Of a DNA stretch of 6,901 nt, positions 1 through 6,901 are shown piece after piece. The first letter of the stretch is position 1. The number at the start of each line of letters is the position of its first letter. This stretch comes from Bordetella parapertussis (GTDB taxonomy: Bacteria > Pseudomonadota > Gammaproteobacteria > Burkholderiales > Burkholderiaceae_B). The notes beneath the pieces are model-generated. The model saw only the letters and a list, made by a program, of their open reading frames with translations, did no database searches and had not been told where the DNA came from. Made by a program: the position numbers and the translations under genes. The stretch covers positions 1 through 6,901 of the forward strand of contig CAMCWG010000161.1 of assembly GCA_945882005.1 (NCBI GenBank), read 5' to 3'.

Positions 1-1250
1 TCGCGAATTCTATCTGCACGTGTTGCAGCTTGCAGCACATCACGTTTCACGATCATGTCGTAGAGACATTCATAGTCGTTCACAAACACGTAACCCGTTT
101 TTAGTGAGCAGGCCTCGAGATTTTTACGCGCTAGTGGGCTAAGAGGAGTTCGGGTCTCGGCCTCGCGCATGACATCAACGCCACGCGCCAGTTCATCGCC
201 AGTAAAACGACCGACCGACGAGCCATCGATTGCAACGTTATAGCGCACCTTTCCCTCTAAGCCACTCACCCGCCAGACGAGCGAGCGTAATGCGTCAAGC
301 TCAGCACTCGCAACTAACTTAATTTGTGTTTGGCTCAGCGCAAATGGAACTGGCGGCAAGGCCATACTAATATCCACCGACACACTCTTACCTCGTCCCA
401 GGGGCATCTGCAACTTCATTGGCTTGCGATCGCTCTCTCCAGCAGGAAAGAATTGTGTTTCAACGCTGTTATCGGAAACAGTGCTTTGTATGAAGGACGC
501 ATTCATATTGGCGCCAATTTGCTTTAAGAACTCGACTGCCATCAACGCGTGACCTAATGCACTCGGATGAATACGATCTGGAATCAACTTTACATCGGGT
601 GACGACACGGTTAGCGCCAACGCATTTTTAAGGGATTGCTGCCATTGCACTTTTAGGACATCAGCCTCTACCGTCTGCGCTTGCATTGCAGACACCAATC
701 GCTCCAGCTGCTTTTGTCGATCAATCAGTTTTGAAGGAGGCGCAACGCCGGCAATATTAGCTGGGCTCGGTTCAACCCAAATAATGCGCTTAACCCCGCC
801 CTCGCGCAGGCGTGCAATCATCGTTTGGATATTTTGAATAAATGCGGCGTGCGGACTGTTTGAGGGATAGGCTGCATCATTCATCCCAAAGTTAATCACG
901 ACAACTGTAGGACGATGTACGAGTACATCCCTGTCCAAGCGATTAAGGCCATCGAATGCCGAATGCCCTCCGATTCCCGCATTGATAAAGGTCAAATCTA
1001 AGTCAGGGCGCCGTAAGAGAAAAAAGGTTTCGATGTAGCGTCCATAGGTGTAGGCCGCCGTAATGCTATCGCCGAGCCAGACCACCTTATCACCGTGTTT
1101 AAAGGCCAGCGGCATGGTTTGCGCCGACGCATATGCGAACGGCCCAAGGAGCAAAGCAAGGGCTACATACACCGAATGCAGGTATCGTCGCGCCCAGAGT
1201 GCAATCTCATACCGACCCCAGTTCAAGGTGGTAGTTTGGCGTTGCTTCAT
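1..1250 (-). CDS. Secreted GDSL/SGNH-family hydrolase (3' end outside window)
   Basis: An open frame of 416 visible codons starts at the ATG at 1250-1248 and runs off the left edge without a stop. An AGGAG Shine-Dalgarno sequence six bases upstream supports the start. Residues 27-43 form a hydrophobic stretch ending in AYASA, a plausible signal peptidase site after residue 43, so the enzyme is probably periplasmic or secreted. All SGNH blocks are present: GDSIT with Ser62 (nucleophile), NAGIGG at 90-95 (oxyanion Gly), GMND with Asn124, and DRIHP with Asp225 and His228 completing the triad. A second region after about residue 250 contains YNVAIDGSSVGRFTGDELA, which resembles the C-terminal part of GDSL lipases common in Planctomycetes and Verrucomicrobia (from memory). 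The only cysteines seen are Cys381 and Cys395. It is the third gene of the MBOAT/DHHW operon, which suggests action on an acylated glycan, as deacetylase or transferase; the substrate is inferred. Family assignment is firm, exact function is not. Confidence 0.9.
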   Translation of the reverse strand, partial: MKQRQTTTLNWGRYEIALWARRYLHSVYVALALLLGPFAYASAQTMPLAFKHGDKVVWLGDSITAAYTYGRYIETFFLLRRPDLDLTFINAGIGGHSAFDGLNRLDRDVLVHRPTVVVINFGMNDAAYPSNSPHAAFIQNIQTMIARLREGGVKRIIWVEPSPANIAGVAPPSKLIDRQKQLERLVSAMQAQTVEADVLKVQWQQSLKNALALTVSSPDVKLIPDRIHPSALGHALMAVEFLKQIGANMNASFIQSTVSDNSVETQFFPAGESDRKPMKLQMPLGRGKSVSVDISMALPPVPFALSQTQIKLVASAELDALRSLVWRVSGLEGKVRYNVAIDGSSVGRFTGDELARGVDVMREAETRTPLSPLARKNLEACSLKTGYVFVNDYECLYDMIVKRDVLQAATRADRIR

Positions 1251-1256
1251 GTTTAG

Positions 1257-1262
1257 CTCCTA
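1257..1262 (-). promoter_or_regulatory. Shine-Dalgarno of the SGNH hydrolase gene
   Basis: The minus strand reads TAGGAG here, followed by six bases (CTAAAC) and then ATG at 1250. It lies in the 25-bp gap after the upstream DHHW gene's stop codon. It is the clearest ribosome binding site in the three-gene operon and fixes the start of the third gene. Confidence 0.75.
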
Positions 1263-1275
1263 GACCTCGCTGGGG

Positions 1276-2940
1276 TCATTGACTGGGCGCAGCGCTCTTG
1301 GAGGCTGCTGCTGCCGCGGCGGCTTCTTCCTGTTTGATACGACGCTTCTCAGCCTCAGTTTGCCATGCGGTGCTTGTGCCGCGGGCCACTTGACGCATAC
1401 GCTCTTGGTGCGGGCCTGAGTTCGCTGTGATCGTCGCATTCACGAACACAAGGTCGGTTACACCGAAGGCCTTCACGATATCTTGGATATTACGAAACAC
1501 GTACCGATAGTCAACTGCAACTACTTTATCGAAATGCGGTAATAAGTAAGGTGCGAAAGCGTTGCCATACGAGTTCTTAACCACAAGTGCCGTTCTTCCC
1601 GTGCCCGCGTTCGTCGTTCCCACCAGTAACGGCACATCTCCTCCTAAAAATACGATGTAGCCACGGCTTTTCTCTGCAAAGAACTCGTGGGGTGCTGGTG
1701 TCTTCTGTTCCGGACCAACATACTGCGTGCTCTTAACGGTGACTGTGGTCGGCACATAATAGTCAGATACTTTGTCCGCCTGCCTCAATTCAGGCGCCTG
1801 TGTCAAACTCCAAAACGAACCAGCGACGCCGGCCACCGAGCGCTTATCAAAGGCAGACAACTCTAATGGCGTGATGCCCATCACATTTGCCCAAGCACGA
1901 TACGCGTAGTAAGCACCCAAACCCGTCCAATGATGGTCTGATTTAAAAAACATCGGCTCGGCCGTATGATCTTGCATTTCAGAAATCACGTCTGCAAACC
2001 GTACCTCAGAATTCAGTGCGCCCTTCATTGCACCTAAATTCTGTGCTTCCGAGGTTGTACGGGCGCGCGCAGCGGGGGGAAGATAAAAGTGGCTGCTAGT
2101 GGGCGTGACAACGACACTCACACTTTGCATATTATTTGGCTTGGCAACCAGGTCGACCCACGTATTCACAGCATTGGCATAGCCCTGCGCAGCCTTGTCT
2201 GTCCCTCCGAACATGAACAGAGCCTGCCCCTCATGCAACAGGACTCCACCAACCACATTCAATGGCTTGTTACTGGCCACTGGTGCGGGTACCGGGGTGG
2301 GCTTAGGTGTGGGTGCCGCGACGGGCGCCGGTATCGTCGGGGTAGGCGCTGGTGTGGGAGCCGGTTTAGGCTCTTCTAGGGCAGGAGTCTGAGTCGAGTC
2401 TGAGACCGCGACAGTGGTCTGCTCGGACACGGTATCCACACGTTCGGTGCCCCCAGACGGAAGGCTCGTTTCACGGTCTAGGCCAGGCGTAACTAGGGCG
2501 ACCTCAGTCTCAGGGGCGGCCTCCTTAGGAGGGTCCTCTTGCTCGGAAGCGACTTGAGGCTTTGCCCAGCTGTTAACATCCTCAAAACCGGACTCACCAC
2601 CTTTAACCTGCACAATACGACCATCCGGCGCAAGACCTCGGTGAGTCTTTACGAGCGTCGCAAGCTGGGTGAAGTATTCGCGCAGAGGAAAATGATCAGC
2701 GACGTACGCCTCAATGCCGCGTGCAAAACTACCATCCAGCACACTCTCTTGCGTTACCTCTGGCCAAGTAGCAAGACGACGATTCTCGGTCTCAGAGACA
2801 GTTTGACGTGACTCATGTTCTGCGAGAAAGAGAATACCTAAAACCATTAGCAATAAGCTGATCAATGCACCATGCACAATCCGAGTCCATCGACTTACAT
2901 GTGGGTGTGCACTGCTCGGAGCTTGTTTGGGCTGATCCAT
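1276..2940 (-). CDS. DHHW/AlgX-like SGNH protein, membrane-anchored polysaccharide O-acetyltransferase partner of MBOAT
   Basis: This 554-residue protein starts at the ATG at 2940-2938. The frame stays open to 3096, but that stretch lies inside the MBOAT gene and is Cys-rich and unlike the family, while the chosen start makes a TGATG junction. Residues 22-40 form one membrane helix, with the rest probably periplasmic. Residues 50-100 (NRRLATWPE, then ADHFPLREYF) match the membrane-proximal part of DHHW proteins. Residues 113-190 are acidic and Ser/Thr-rich, and 191-222 are a Pro/Ala linker. The catalytic part follows, with FFKSDHHWTGLGAYYAYRAW at 331-350 and KNSYGNAFAPYLLPHFD at 455-471. By analogy with the AlgX/AlgJ Asp-x-His plus Ser triad, Asp335, His337 and Ser457 are the likely catalytic residues. 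The C terminus is charged and ends with seven alanines and a short Ser/Ala/Lys tail. DHHW genes are often paired with MBOAT genes, especially in Firmicutes, and the expected role is periplasmic transfer of acetyl to a glycan. The glycan is unknown. Confidence 0.88.
   Translation of the reverse strand: MDQPKQAPSSAHPHVSRWTRIVHGALISLLLMVLGILFLAEHESRQTVSETENRRLATWPEVTQESVLDGSFARGIEAYVADHFPLREYFTQLATLVKTHRGLAPDGRIVQVKGGESGFEDVNSWAKPQVASEQEDPPKEAAPETEVALVTPGLDRETSLPSGGTERVDTVSEQTTVAVSDSTQTPALEEPKPAPTPAPTPTIPAPVAAPTPKPTPVPAPVASNKPLNVVGGVLLHEGQALFMFGGTDKAAQGYANAVNTWVDLVAKPNNMQSVSVVVTPTSSHFYLPPAARARTTSEAQNLGAMKGALNSEVRFADVISEMQDHTAEPMFFKSDHHWTGLGAYYAYRAWANVMGITPLELSAFDKRSVAGVAGSFWSLTQAPELRQADKVSDYYVPTTVTVKSTQYVGPEQKTPAPHEFFAEKSRGYIVFLGGDVPLLVGTTNAGTGRTALVVKNSYGNAFAPYLLPHFDKVVAVDYRYVFRNIQDIVKAFGVTDLVFVNATITANSGPHQERMRQVARGTSTAWQTEAEKRRIKQEEAAAAAAASKSAAPSQ
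2275..2370 (-). repeat. Low-complexity Pro/Ala-rich linker coding tract
   Basis: This tract encodes residues 191-222 of the DHHW protein, an irregular series of PAPTP, PTPKP and PVPAP type units. Codons vary between units, so it is a protein-level repeat rather than a clean DNA tandem array. It makes the plus strand GGTGTGGG-rich and produces spurious plus-strand open frames. Pro/Ala tracts of this kind act as extended spacers between domains. Confidence 0.8.
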
Positions 2941-2942
2941 CA
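2938..2942 (-). promoter_or_regulatory. TGATG stop/start overlap coupling MBOAT and DHHW genes
   Basis: On the minus strand the MBOAT stop TGA (2942-2940) shares its last base with the ATG of the DHHW gene (2940-2938). The 20 bases upstream are A/T-rich with no recognisable Shine-Dalgarno sequence. Translation of the second gene therefore probably depends on ribosomes finishing the first, which would couple the amounts of the two partner proteins. Confidence 0.75.
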
Positions 2943-4403
2943 AAACCGAAAATATAAAAATGGGTTGTAGCTCTGCCCAACTAAGAGTGCCGTGCAGGAC
3001 AGCAACAGGACAGCATCCAAGCCTAGTGTCGCAACAGGTCGCCAGGTCGCAACAGCGCGTATGACACCAAACCGCATTACATAGGAGGATAACCAAGGTG
3101 CGATCGGTGTGCAGGCGATCACCGCAAACGGCAACCAGAGCGAATGGCTTTGTAGGTCAGCTATCGTTTGCTCACCCACCAGCGGCACATCATTCACGGC
3201 GAACAAAACCATCAAAAAGTCTCGCAACTGCTGCAAATCAGTAAAGTAAAACAACGCCCATCCAAGGGTCACGATAAACAACAGATAGAGGTGCCCGAAA
3301 ACCGCTGGGAGCCTCTCGAGTAGTCGGCTCAAGAAAATGCGCTCTATGGCAATCCAAACACCGAAGTACAGCCCCCAAAGCATAAAGTTCCAACTCGGCC
3401 CATGCCAAAACCCAGTTAAGCCCCAGACGATGAAAAGGTTCCTGTAGGGACGATGTGCACGTCCTCCCAGCGGAATGTAGACGTAATCCCTGAAGAAGGT
3501 ACTGAGCGAGATATGCCAGCGTCGCCAAAACTCTGTCACAGACTTTGAAATGTAGGGATAGTTAAAGTTTTCATGAAAATGAAAACCAAACATCATGCCC
3601 AGACCAATCGCCATATCCGAGTAGGCAGAAAAGTCAAAGTAGATTTGTAAGGTAAACATCGCCAGACCCAACCAGGCGTCTCCGGTAGACAACAGCGTCA
3701 GATCCCCGCCCATTGTGCGCTGTGCCCACTCGCCCGCCACGTTAGCGATGAACACCTTCTTGAACAACCCAACGCATAAACGATGCAAGCCCCTGCTAAA
3801 CAAATCCCACGAGTGCCGGCGACCACGAACCTCTGCGGCAATGTGCACGTAACGAACAATAGGGCCTGCGACCAGCTGCGGAAAGAGACTGACAAAGAGC
3901 AAGAAATCCATAAAGCGGCGCTGCGCACGTACCTCACCTCGATACACATCCACTGAATAAGAGAGGGTTTGAAACACATAAAAAGAAATGCCAATCGGGA
4001 GTGCATACCCTGGCAAATTAAACGACGCACCAAAGGCCGTATTGACGTTATCTACAACGAAGTCGCTATATTTGAAGACCCCAAGCAGTGACAAATTGGA
4101 TACGAGCGACAGCGCAAGCGCAAACTTGGGGCCATTTGTACCGCGAGTGCGCTCCATCCAAAGTGCTGCAAACCAATCGACTGCAGCCGTCAGCACGAGC
4201 AAACAAACCCAGACGGGCTCTCCCCATGCATAAAAAAACAAACTGACAGCGATCAGGAGGTAGTTCTGGGCTTCCGTCGGCGCGCCAGAATCAGTCGTTC
4301 CATCAGCCCCTAACCCATGACGGAATTTGGAGCCAAAGAAGTAATAAAGGATCAGACTACAGGGCAGAAACAGATACAGGAATACCAACGAGGAGAAAAC
4401 CAT
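2940..4403 (-). CDS. MBOAT-family membrane-bound O-acyltransferase (AlgI/DltB-like)
   Basis: This 487-residue polytopic inner-membrane protein has about ten or more hydrophobic segments, beginning MVFSSLVFLYLFLP as in AlgI-type proteins. The family uses a cytoplasmic acyl donor and passes the acyl group across the membrane to a periplasmic SGNH/AlgX-like partner. Family signatures are visible: PIGISFYVFQTLSY at 136-149, LFPQLVAGPIVR at 173-184, YFDFSAYSDMAIG at 255-267, FWRRWHISLSTFFRDYVYIP at 292-311 with conserved His297, and GLTGFWHGPSWNF at 328-340 with the expected catalytic His334. Its length is normal for the family. A hydrophilic loop at about residues 25-46 follows the first helix. 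The start is the earliest possible, because an in-frame TAA lies three codons upstream (4412-4410), although no good Shine-Dalgarno sequence is seen. It is the first gene of the operon. Acetyl is the most likely group, but the donor and glycan cannot be read from sequence. Confidence 0.95.
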   Translation of the reverse strand: MVFSSLVFLYLFLPCSLILYYFFGSKFRHGLGADGTTDSGAPTEAQNYLLIAVSLFFYAWGEPVWVCLLVLTAAVDWFAALWMERTRGTNGPKFALALSLVSNLSLLGVFKYSDFVVDNVNTAFGASFNLPGYALPIGISFYVFQTLSYSVDVYRGEVRAQRRFMDFLLFVSLFPQLVAGPIVRYVHIAAEVRGRRHSWDLFSRGLHRLCVGLFKKVFIANVAGEWAQRTMGGDLTLLSTGDAWLGLAMFTLQIYFDFSAYSDMAIGLGMMFGFHFHENFNYPYISKSVTEFWRRWHISLSTFFRDYVYIPLGGRAHRPYRNLFIVWGLTGFWHGPSWNFMLWGLYFGVWIAIERIFLSRLLERLPAVFGHLYLLFIVTLGWALFYFTDLQQLRDFLMVLFAVNDVPLVGEQTIADLQSHSLWLPFAVIACTPIAPWLSSYVMRFGVIRAVATWRPVATLGLDAVLLLSCTALLVGQSYNPFLYFRF

Positions 4404-4584
4404 GGCAACTTAAAGTATCTGTGACGAGAGTGTGAGACGTAGAGTTAGTCTTGAGCGAAAAAGACTGTGTTTTTCAAAATTGCAACGGATTTTACCTAGA
4501 TATCTGTCCTGCTGCAGCACGGGTTAAACTGTGGATCCAAGCTTGCATGAGTATGTTGGCTATTACAGTCAAATGACCTAAATA
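4404..4584. promoter_or_regulatory. Divergent intergenic region between the MBOAT operon and smpB
   Basis: These 181 bases separate two divergent start codons and must hold the smpB promoter and probably the operon promoter. I found no pair of good -35 and -10 boxes. The best single element for the operon is TAAAAT on the minus strand (4494-4489), but the hexamer 17 bases upstream is poor (CTGCAG). A TTGCAA at 4480-4485 on the plus strand lacks a properly spaced partner. AGATATCT at 4498-4505 is a short palindrome with no assigned role. Neither start codon has a convincing Shine-Dalgarno sequence. No ORF or RNA gene is recognisable here. Confidence 0.4.
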
Positions 4585-5043
4585 ATGAGCATTATCGAAA
4601 ACCGCAAGGCGTTTCACGATTTTTTGATAGAAGAGCGCTTTGAGGCGGGTCTAGTCCTGCAGGGCTGGGAAGTCAAAGCCATCCGTGAAGGTCGTGCCCA
4701 GCTTAAAGAGAGCTACGTCGTGATACTGGAGGGTGAACTCTGGCTACTAGGCATGCATATCAGCCCCCTGCACTCCGCTTCGACCCACGTTTTACCCAAT
4801 TCGACCCGGACGCGAAAGCTACTGCTCAAAGCAGAGGAAATCAGCAAACTGATCGGTAAAGTCGAACAACGCGGCTATGCGCTCGTCCCAATCAACTTGC
4901 ATTACAAAAATGGCCGAATCAAGCTCGAGTTTGGTTTGGGTAAGGGTAAAAAACTTCACGACAAACGTGACGCAGCCCAAGAAAAAGATTGGGCGCGTGA
5001 AAAAGAACGCCTCATGAAGCATGACACGCGTAATCGCGAGTAA
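4585..5043 (+). CDS. smpB: SsrA-binding protein SmpB
   Basis: This complete 152-residue protein is of normal length. SmpB binds tmRNA (SsrA) and brings it to stalled ribosomes, where its C-terminal tail enters the empty mRNA channel to start trans-translation. Family marks are clear: [20 protein letters not shown] at 5-24, [19 protein letters not shown] at 27-45, HISPL at 58-62, TRTRKLLL at 74-81, [20 protein letters not shown] at 98-117, and the basic tail [18 protein letters not shown] at 119-136. The start is fixed by an in-frame TAA two codons upstream (4579-4581). No strong Shine-Dalgarno sequence is present. The gene diverges from the MBOAT operon, converges on ppsA and is followed at once by a hairpin terminator, so it is probably monocistronic. 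The tmRNA gene itself is not in the window. Confidence 0.98.
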   Translation: MSIIENRKAFHDFLIEERFEAGLVLQGWEVKAIREGRAQLKESYVVILEGELWLLGMHISPLHSASTHVLPNSTRTRKLLLKAEEISKLIGKVEQRGYALVPINLHYKNGRIKLEFGLGKGKKLHDKRDAAQEKDWAREKERLMKHDTRNRE

Positions 5044-5069
5044 AAAACGGGGCCCTTCGGCCCCGTTTT
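5044..5069. terminator. Bidirectional rho-independent terminator between smpB and ppsA
   Basis: A perfect 11-bp inverted repeat (AAAACGGGGCC and GGCCCCGTTTT) flanks a four-base CTTC loop and begins directly after the smpB stop codon. The GC-rich core is bordered by A runs on one side and T runs on the other, so both strands have a U tract after the stem. It can end smpB transcripts rightward and ppsA transcripts leftward, with the ppsA stop only 30 bases away. Confidence 0.93.
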
Positions 5070-5098
5070 AACGTTCAGCACACGTGAGTTCGGTAGGT

Positions 5099-6901
5099 TC
5101 AACTCGCGAGCTTCTTCCAAGTATCCACCACCGTATCGGGATTCAAAGACATCGACAAGATGCCCTGATCCCGCAGCCACAGCGCAAAATCTGCGTGGTC
5201 GCTTGGCCCCTGTCCACATATCCCAACGTACTTGCCTGCTTTTAGACATGCATTAATCGCGCGGCTCAGCATGAACTTGACTGCATCGTCACGCTCATCA
5301 AAGTCTGCAGCTAATAACTCCATTCCTGAATCACGATCCAAACCAAGTGTCAGTTGGGTCAAATCATTGGAACCGATCGAGAAGCCATCAAAGTACTCTA
5401 AAAACTGCTCGGCCAATATAGCGTTAGACGGGACTTCGCACATCATGATGAGGCGCAAACCATTCTCGCCACGTACCAGTCCGTGAGCGGCTAATAAATC
5501 AATCACCCGTTTTGCTTGCTGTACGGTCCGTACAAAAGGCACCATGATCTCGACGTTAGTCAAGCCCATGTCATTGCGCACGCGCTTGAGCGCCTCACAT
5601 TCCATTTTGAAACACTCTGCGAAATCGGCAGAAATATAACGTGAGGCACCTCTAAAGCCCAACATTGGATTCTCTTCCTCGGGTTCATAGCGTGACCCGC
5701 CAACCAGTTTGCGATACTCATTCGACTTAAAGTCCGAGAGGCGCACAATGACCGACTTCGGATAAAAGGCCGCTCCGATCGTTGCAACGCCGTCAGCCAA
5801 CTTCTCCACGAAGAATGCGCGGGGACTTGCGTGTCCTCTGGCTGCGGACTCAACAGCAACCTTTAACTCTGCATCCACGTTGGGATAATCGAGCACCGCT
5901 TTAGGGTGAATACCAATGTTGTTATTAATGATGAACTCTAGCCGGGCAAGACCAACACCATGGTTCGGGATCGAGGAAAAATCAAAGGCTAGCTGCGGAT
6001 TGCCGACGTTCATCATGACCTTCAGGCCAATATCGGGCATCGCGCCGCGCTGAACTTCCTCGATCTCGGTTTCAATCAATCCATCGTAAATTCGGCCTTC
6101 ATCACCCTCAGCGCAAGATACCGTGACTTGGTGTCCATCTTTGAGTCGATCGGTCGCGTCACCACAACCCACGACAGCAGGAATACCTAGTTCGCGCGCA
6201 ATAATCGCTGCGTGGCAGGTACGACCACCACGATTGGTGACGATCGCTGAAGCACGCTTCATCACGGGCTCCCAGTTTGGATCAGTCATATCGGTAACCA
6301 ACACATCCCCAGCTTGGACTTTGTCCATGTCAGAAATATCCGCTACAACACGCACAGGACCTGCACCGATTTTTTGTCCGATCGCACGTCCGGTTACTAG
6401 CACGTCGCCTGTCGCCTTGAGCTTATAACGCTGTTGCACGTCATTTTGCCCCTGCTGCGACTTAACAGTCTCAGGACGCGCTTGCAAAATGTAAATCTTC
6501 CCGTCAACACCATCCCGGCCCCACTCGATGTCCATCGGGCGCTGGTAGTGCTGTTCGATAATGACCGCATATTTGGCGAGCTCAATGACTTCGTCATCGG
6601 TAAGCGAAAAGCGATTGCGCTCAGAAACAGGTACGTCCACGGTACGCACGGCTCGCCCTTCGGTACGCGCTGCATCGAACTCCATTTTTAGGAGTTTTGA
6701 ACCAATACGTCGGCTAACGATTGGGTATTTCCCGCTCGCCAAGGTAGGCTTAAAGACATAGAACTCATCGGGGTTCACAGCCCCTTGCACGACCGTCTCA
6801 CCGAGCCCATAGGAGGACGTAATGAACACGACATCTGTAAAGCCCGATTCGGTATCGAGGGTGAACATGACCCCAGCGCTGCCCTTATCCGAGCGGACCA
6901 T
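5099..6901 (-). CDS. ppsA: Phosphoenolpyruvate synthase (5' end outside window)
   Basis: The visible 600 residues are the middle and C-terminal parts of PpsA, which makes phosphoenolpyruvate from pyruvate and ATP, releasing AMP and phosphate, in gluconeogenesis. Against the E. coli enzyme (792 residues) about 190 N-terminal residues are missing. The ATG at the window edge ([13 protein letters not shown]) is internal to the family alignment and is not the true start. Visible parts are the end of the ATP-grasp domain ([18 protein letters not shown] at 32-49, PMDIEW at 122-127, ILQARPET at 138-145), the swivelling phosphohistidine domain with [20 protein letters not shown] at 225-244 and His230 as the phosphorylated residue, and the C-terminal PEP-utilising barrel. 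The barrel includes [10 protein letters not shown] (387-396), [11 protein letters not shown] (507-517) and [10 protein letters not shown] (560-569), with Cys562 the likely general acid by analogy with pyruvate phosphate dikinase. No frameshift is seen. It converges on smpB. Confidence 0.98.
   Translation of the reverse strand: MVRSDKGSAGVMFTLDTESGFTDVVFITSSYGLGETVVQGAVNPDEFYVFKPTLASGKYPIVSRRIGSKLLKMEFDAARTEGRAVRTVDVPVSERNRFSLTDDEVIELAKYAVIIEQHYQRPMDIEWGRDGVDGKIYILQARPETVKSQQGQNDVQQRYKLKATGDVLVTGRAIGQKIGAGPVRVVADISDMDKVQAGDVLVTDMTDPNWEPVMKRASAIVTNRGGRTCHAAIIARELGIPAVVGCGDATDRLKDGHQVTVSCAEGDEGRIYDGLIETEIEEVQRGAMPDIGLKVMMNVGNPQLAFDFSSIPNHGVGLARLEFIINNNIGIHPKAVLDYPNVDAELKVAVESAARGHASPRAFFVEKLADGVATIGAAFYPKSVIVRLSDFKSNEYRKLVGGSRYEPEEENPMLGFRGASRYISADFAECFKMECEALKRVRNDMGLTNVEIMVPFVRTVQQAKRVIDLLAAHGLVRGENGLRLIMMCEVPSNAILAEQFLEYFDGFSIGSNDLTQLTLGLDRDSGMELLAADFDERDDAVKFMLSRAINACLKAGKYVGICGQGPSDHADFALWLRDQGILSMSLNPDTVVDTWKKLAS

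Noticed and set aside
324..527. Short plus-strand frame of 67 codons
   Set aside because: It lies antisense to the secreted SGNH hydrolase, which has all family motifs; the plus-strand product shows no domain and no ribosome binding site that I can support.
2089..2392. Two plus-strand open frames rich in Gly/Arg or Gly/Ala/Val
   Set aside because: They are antisense shadows of the Pro/Ala linker and the region beside it in the DHHW gene; their composition follows from the GGTGTGGG-rich complement.
2941..3096. N-terminal extension of the DHHW frame by 52 codons to an upstream ATG at 3096
   Set aside because: It lies wholly inside the MBOAT coding region, gives a Cys-rich sequence unlike the family, and would displace the normal N-terminal anchor. 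The internal ATG at 2940 forms a standard TGATG junction.
4531..4549. Cluster of GGATCC and AAGCTTGCATG resembling a cloning-vector polylinker
   Set aside because: The match to a pUC-type polylinker stops after 11 bases and the site order does not continue; flanking sequence is ordinary intergenic DNA between native genes, so chance is the simplest reading.
6899..6901. ATG at the right edge as the start of ppsA
   Set aside because: The sequence [13 protein letters not shown] aligns to the interior of PpsA, with about 190 residues expected before it. It is an internal Met at the window boundary.

Overview
The window looks like a betaproteobacterial chromosome segment of roughly even base composition. 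SmpB and PpsA both resemble Burkholderiales-type proteins; this is judged from recalled sequence similarity, and genus is not resolvable. No mobile element, tRNA, rRNA, CRISPR array or prophage gene is visible.

Layout. From the right edge, the minus strand carries the C-terminal three quarters of phosphoenolpyruvate synthase (ppsA, 6901 to 5099, 5' end outside the window). It converges on smpB (plus strand, 4585-5043), and the two share a strong bidirectional hairpin terminator at 5044-5069. A 181-bp divergent intergenic region (4404-4584) follows. From it, a leftward three-gene operon runs on the minus strand: an MBOAT O-acyltransferase (4403-2940), a DHHW/AlgX-like SGNH protein anchored by one N-terminal membrane helix (2940-1276), and a secreted GDSL/SGNH hydrolase (1250 to beyond position 1). 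The first two genes overlap by one base (TGATG). The second and third are separated by 25 bp that contain a good Shine-Dalgarno sequence.

How the genes work together. The three-gene operon is best read as an envelope or exopolysaccharide O-acylation cassette. The MBOAT protein would move an acyl (probably acetyl) group across the inner membrane, and the DHHW protein would place it on a glycan in the periplasm. The third, soluble SGNH enzyme could remove acyl groups or act as a second transferase or maturation enzyme. No glycosyltransferase, polymerase or export gene is visible, so the substrate is unknown. SmpB (trans-translation) and PpsA (gluconeogenesis) are housekeeping neighbours with no evident functional link. 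The most unusual part is the architecture of the DHHW protein: a long acidic plus Pro/Ala-rich linker splits its membrane-proximal part from its catalytic part, and it ends in an Ala-rich charged tail.
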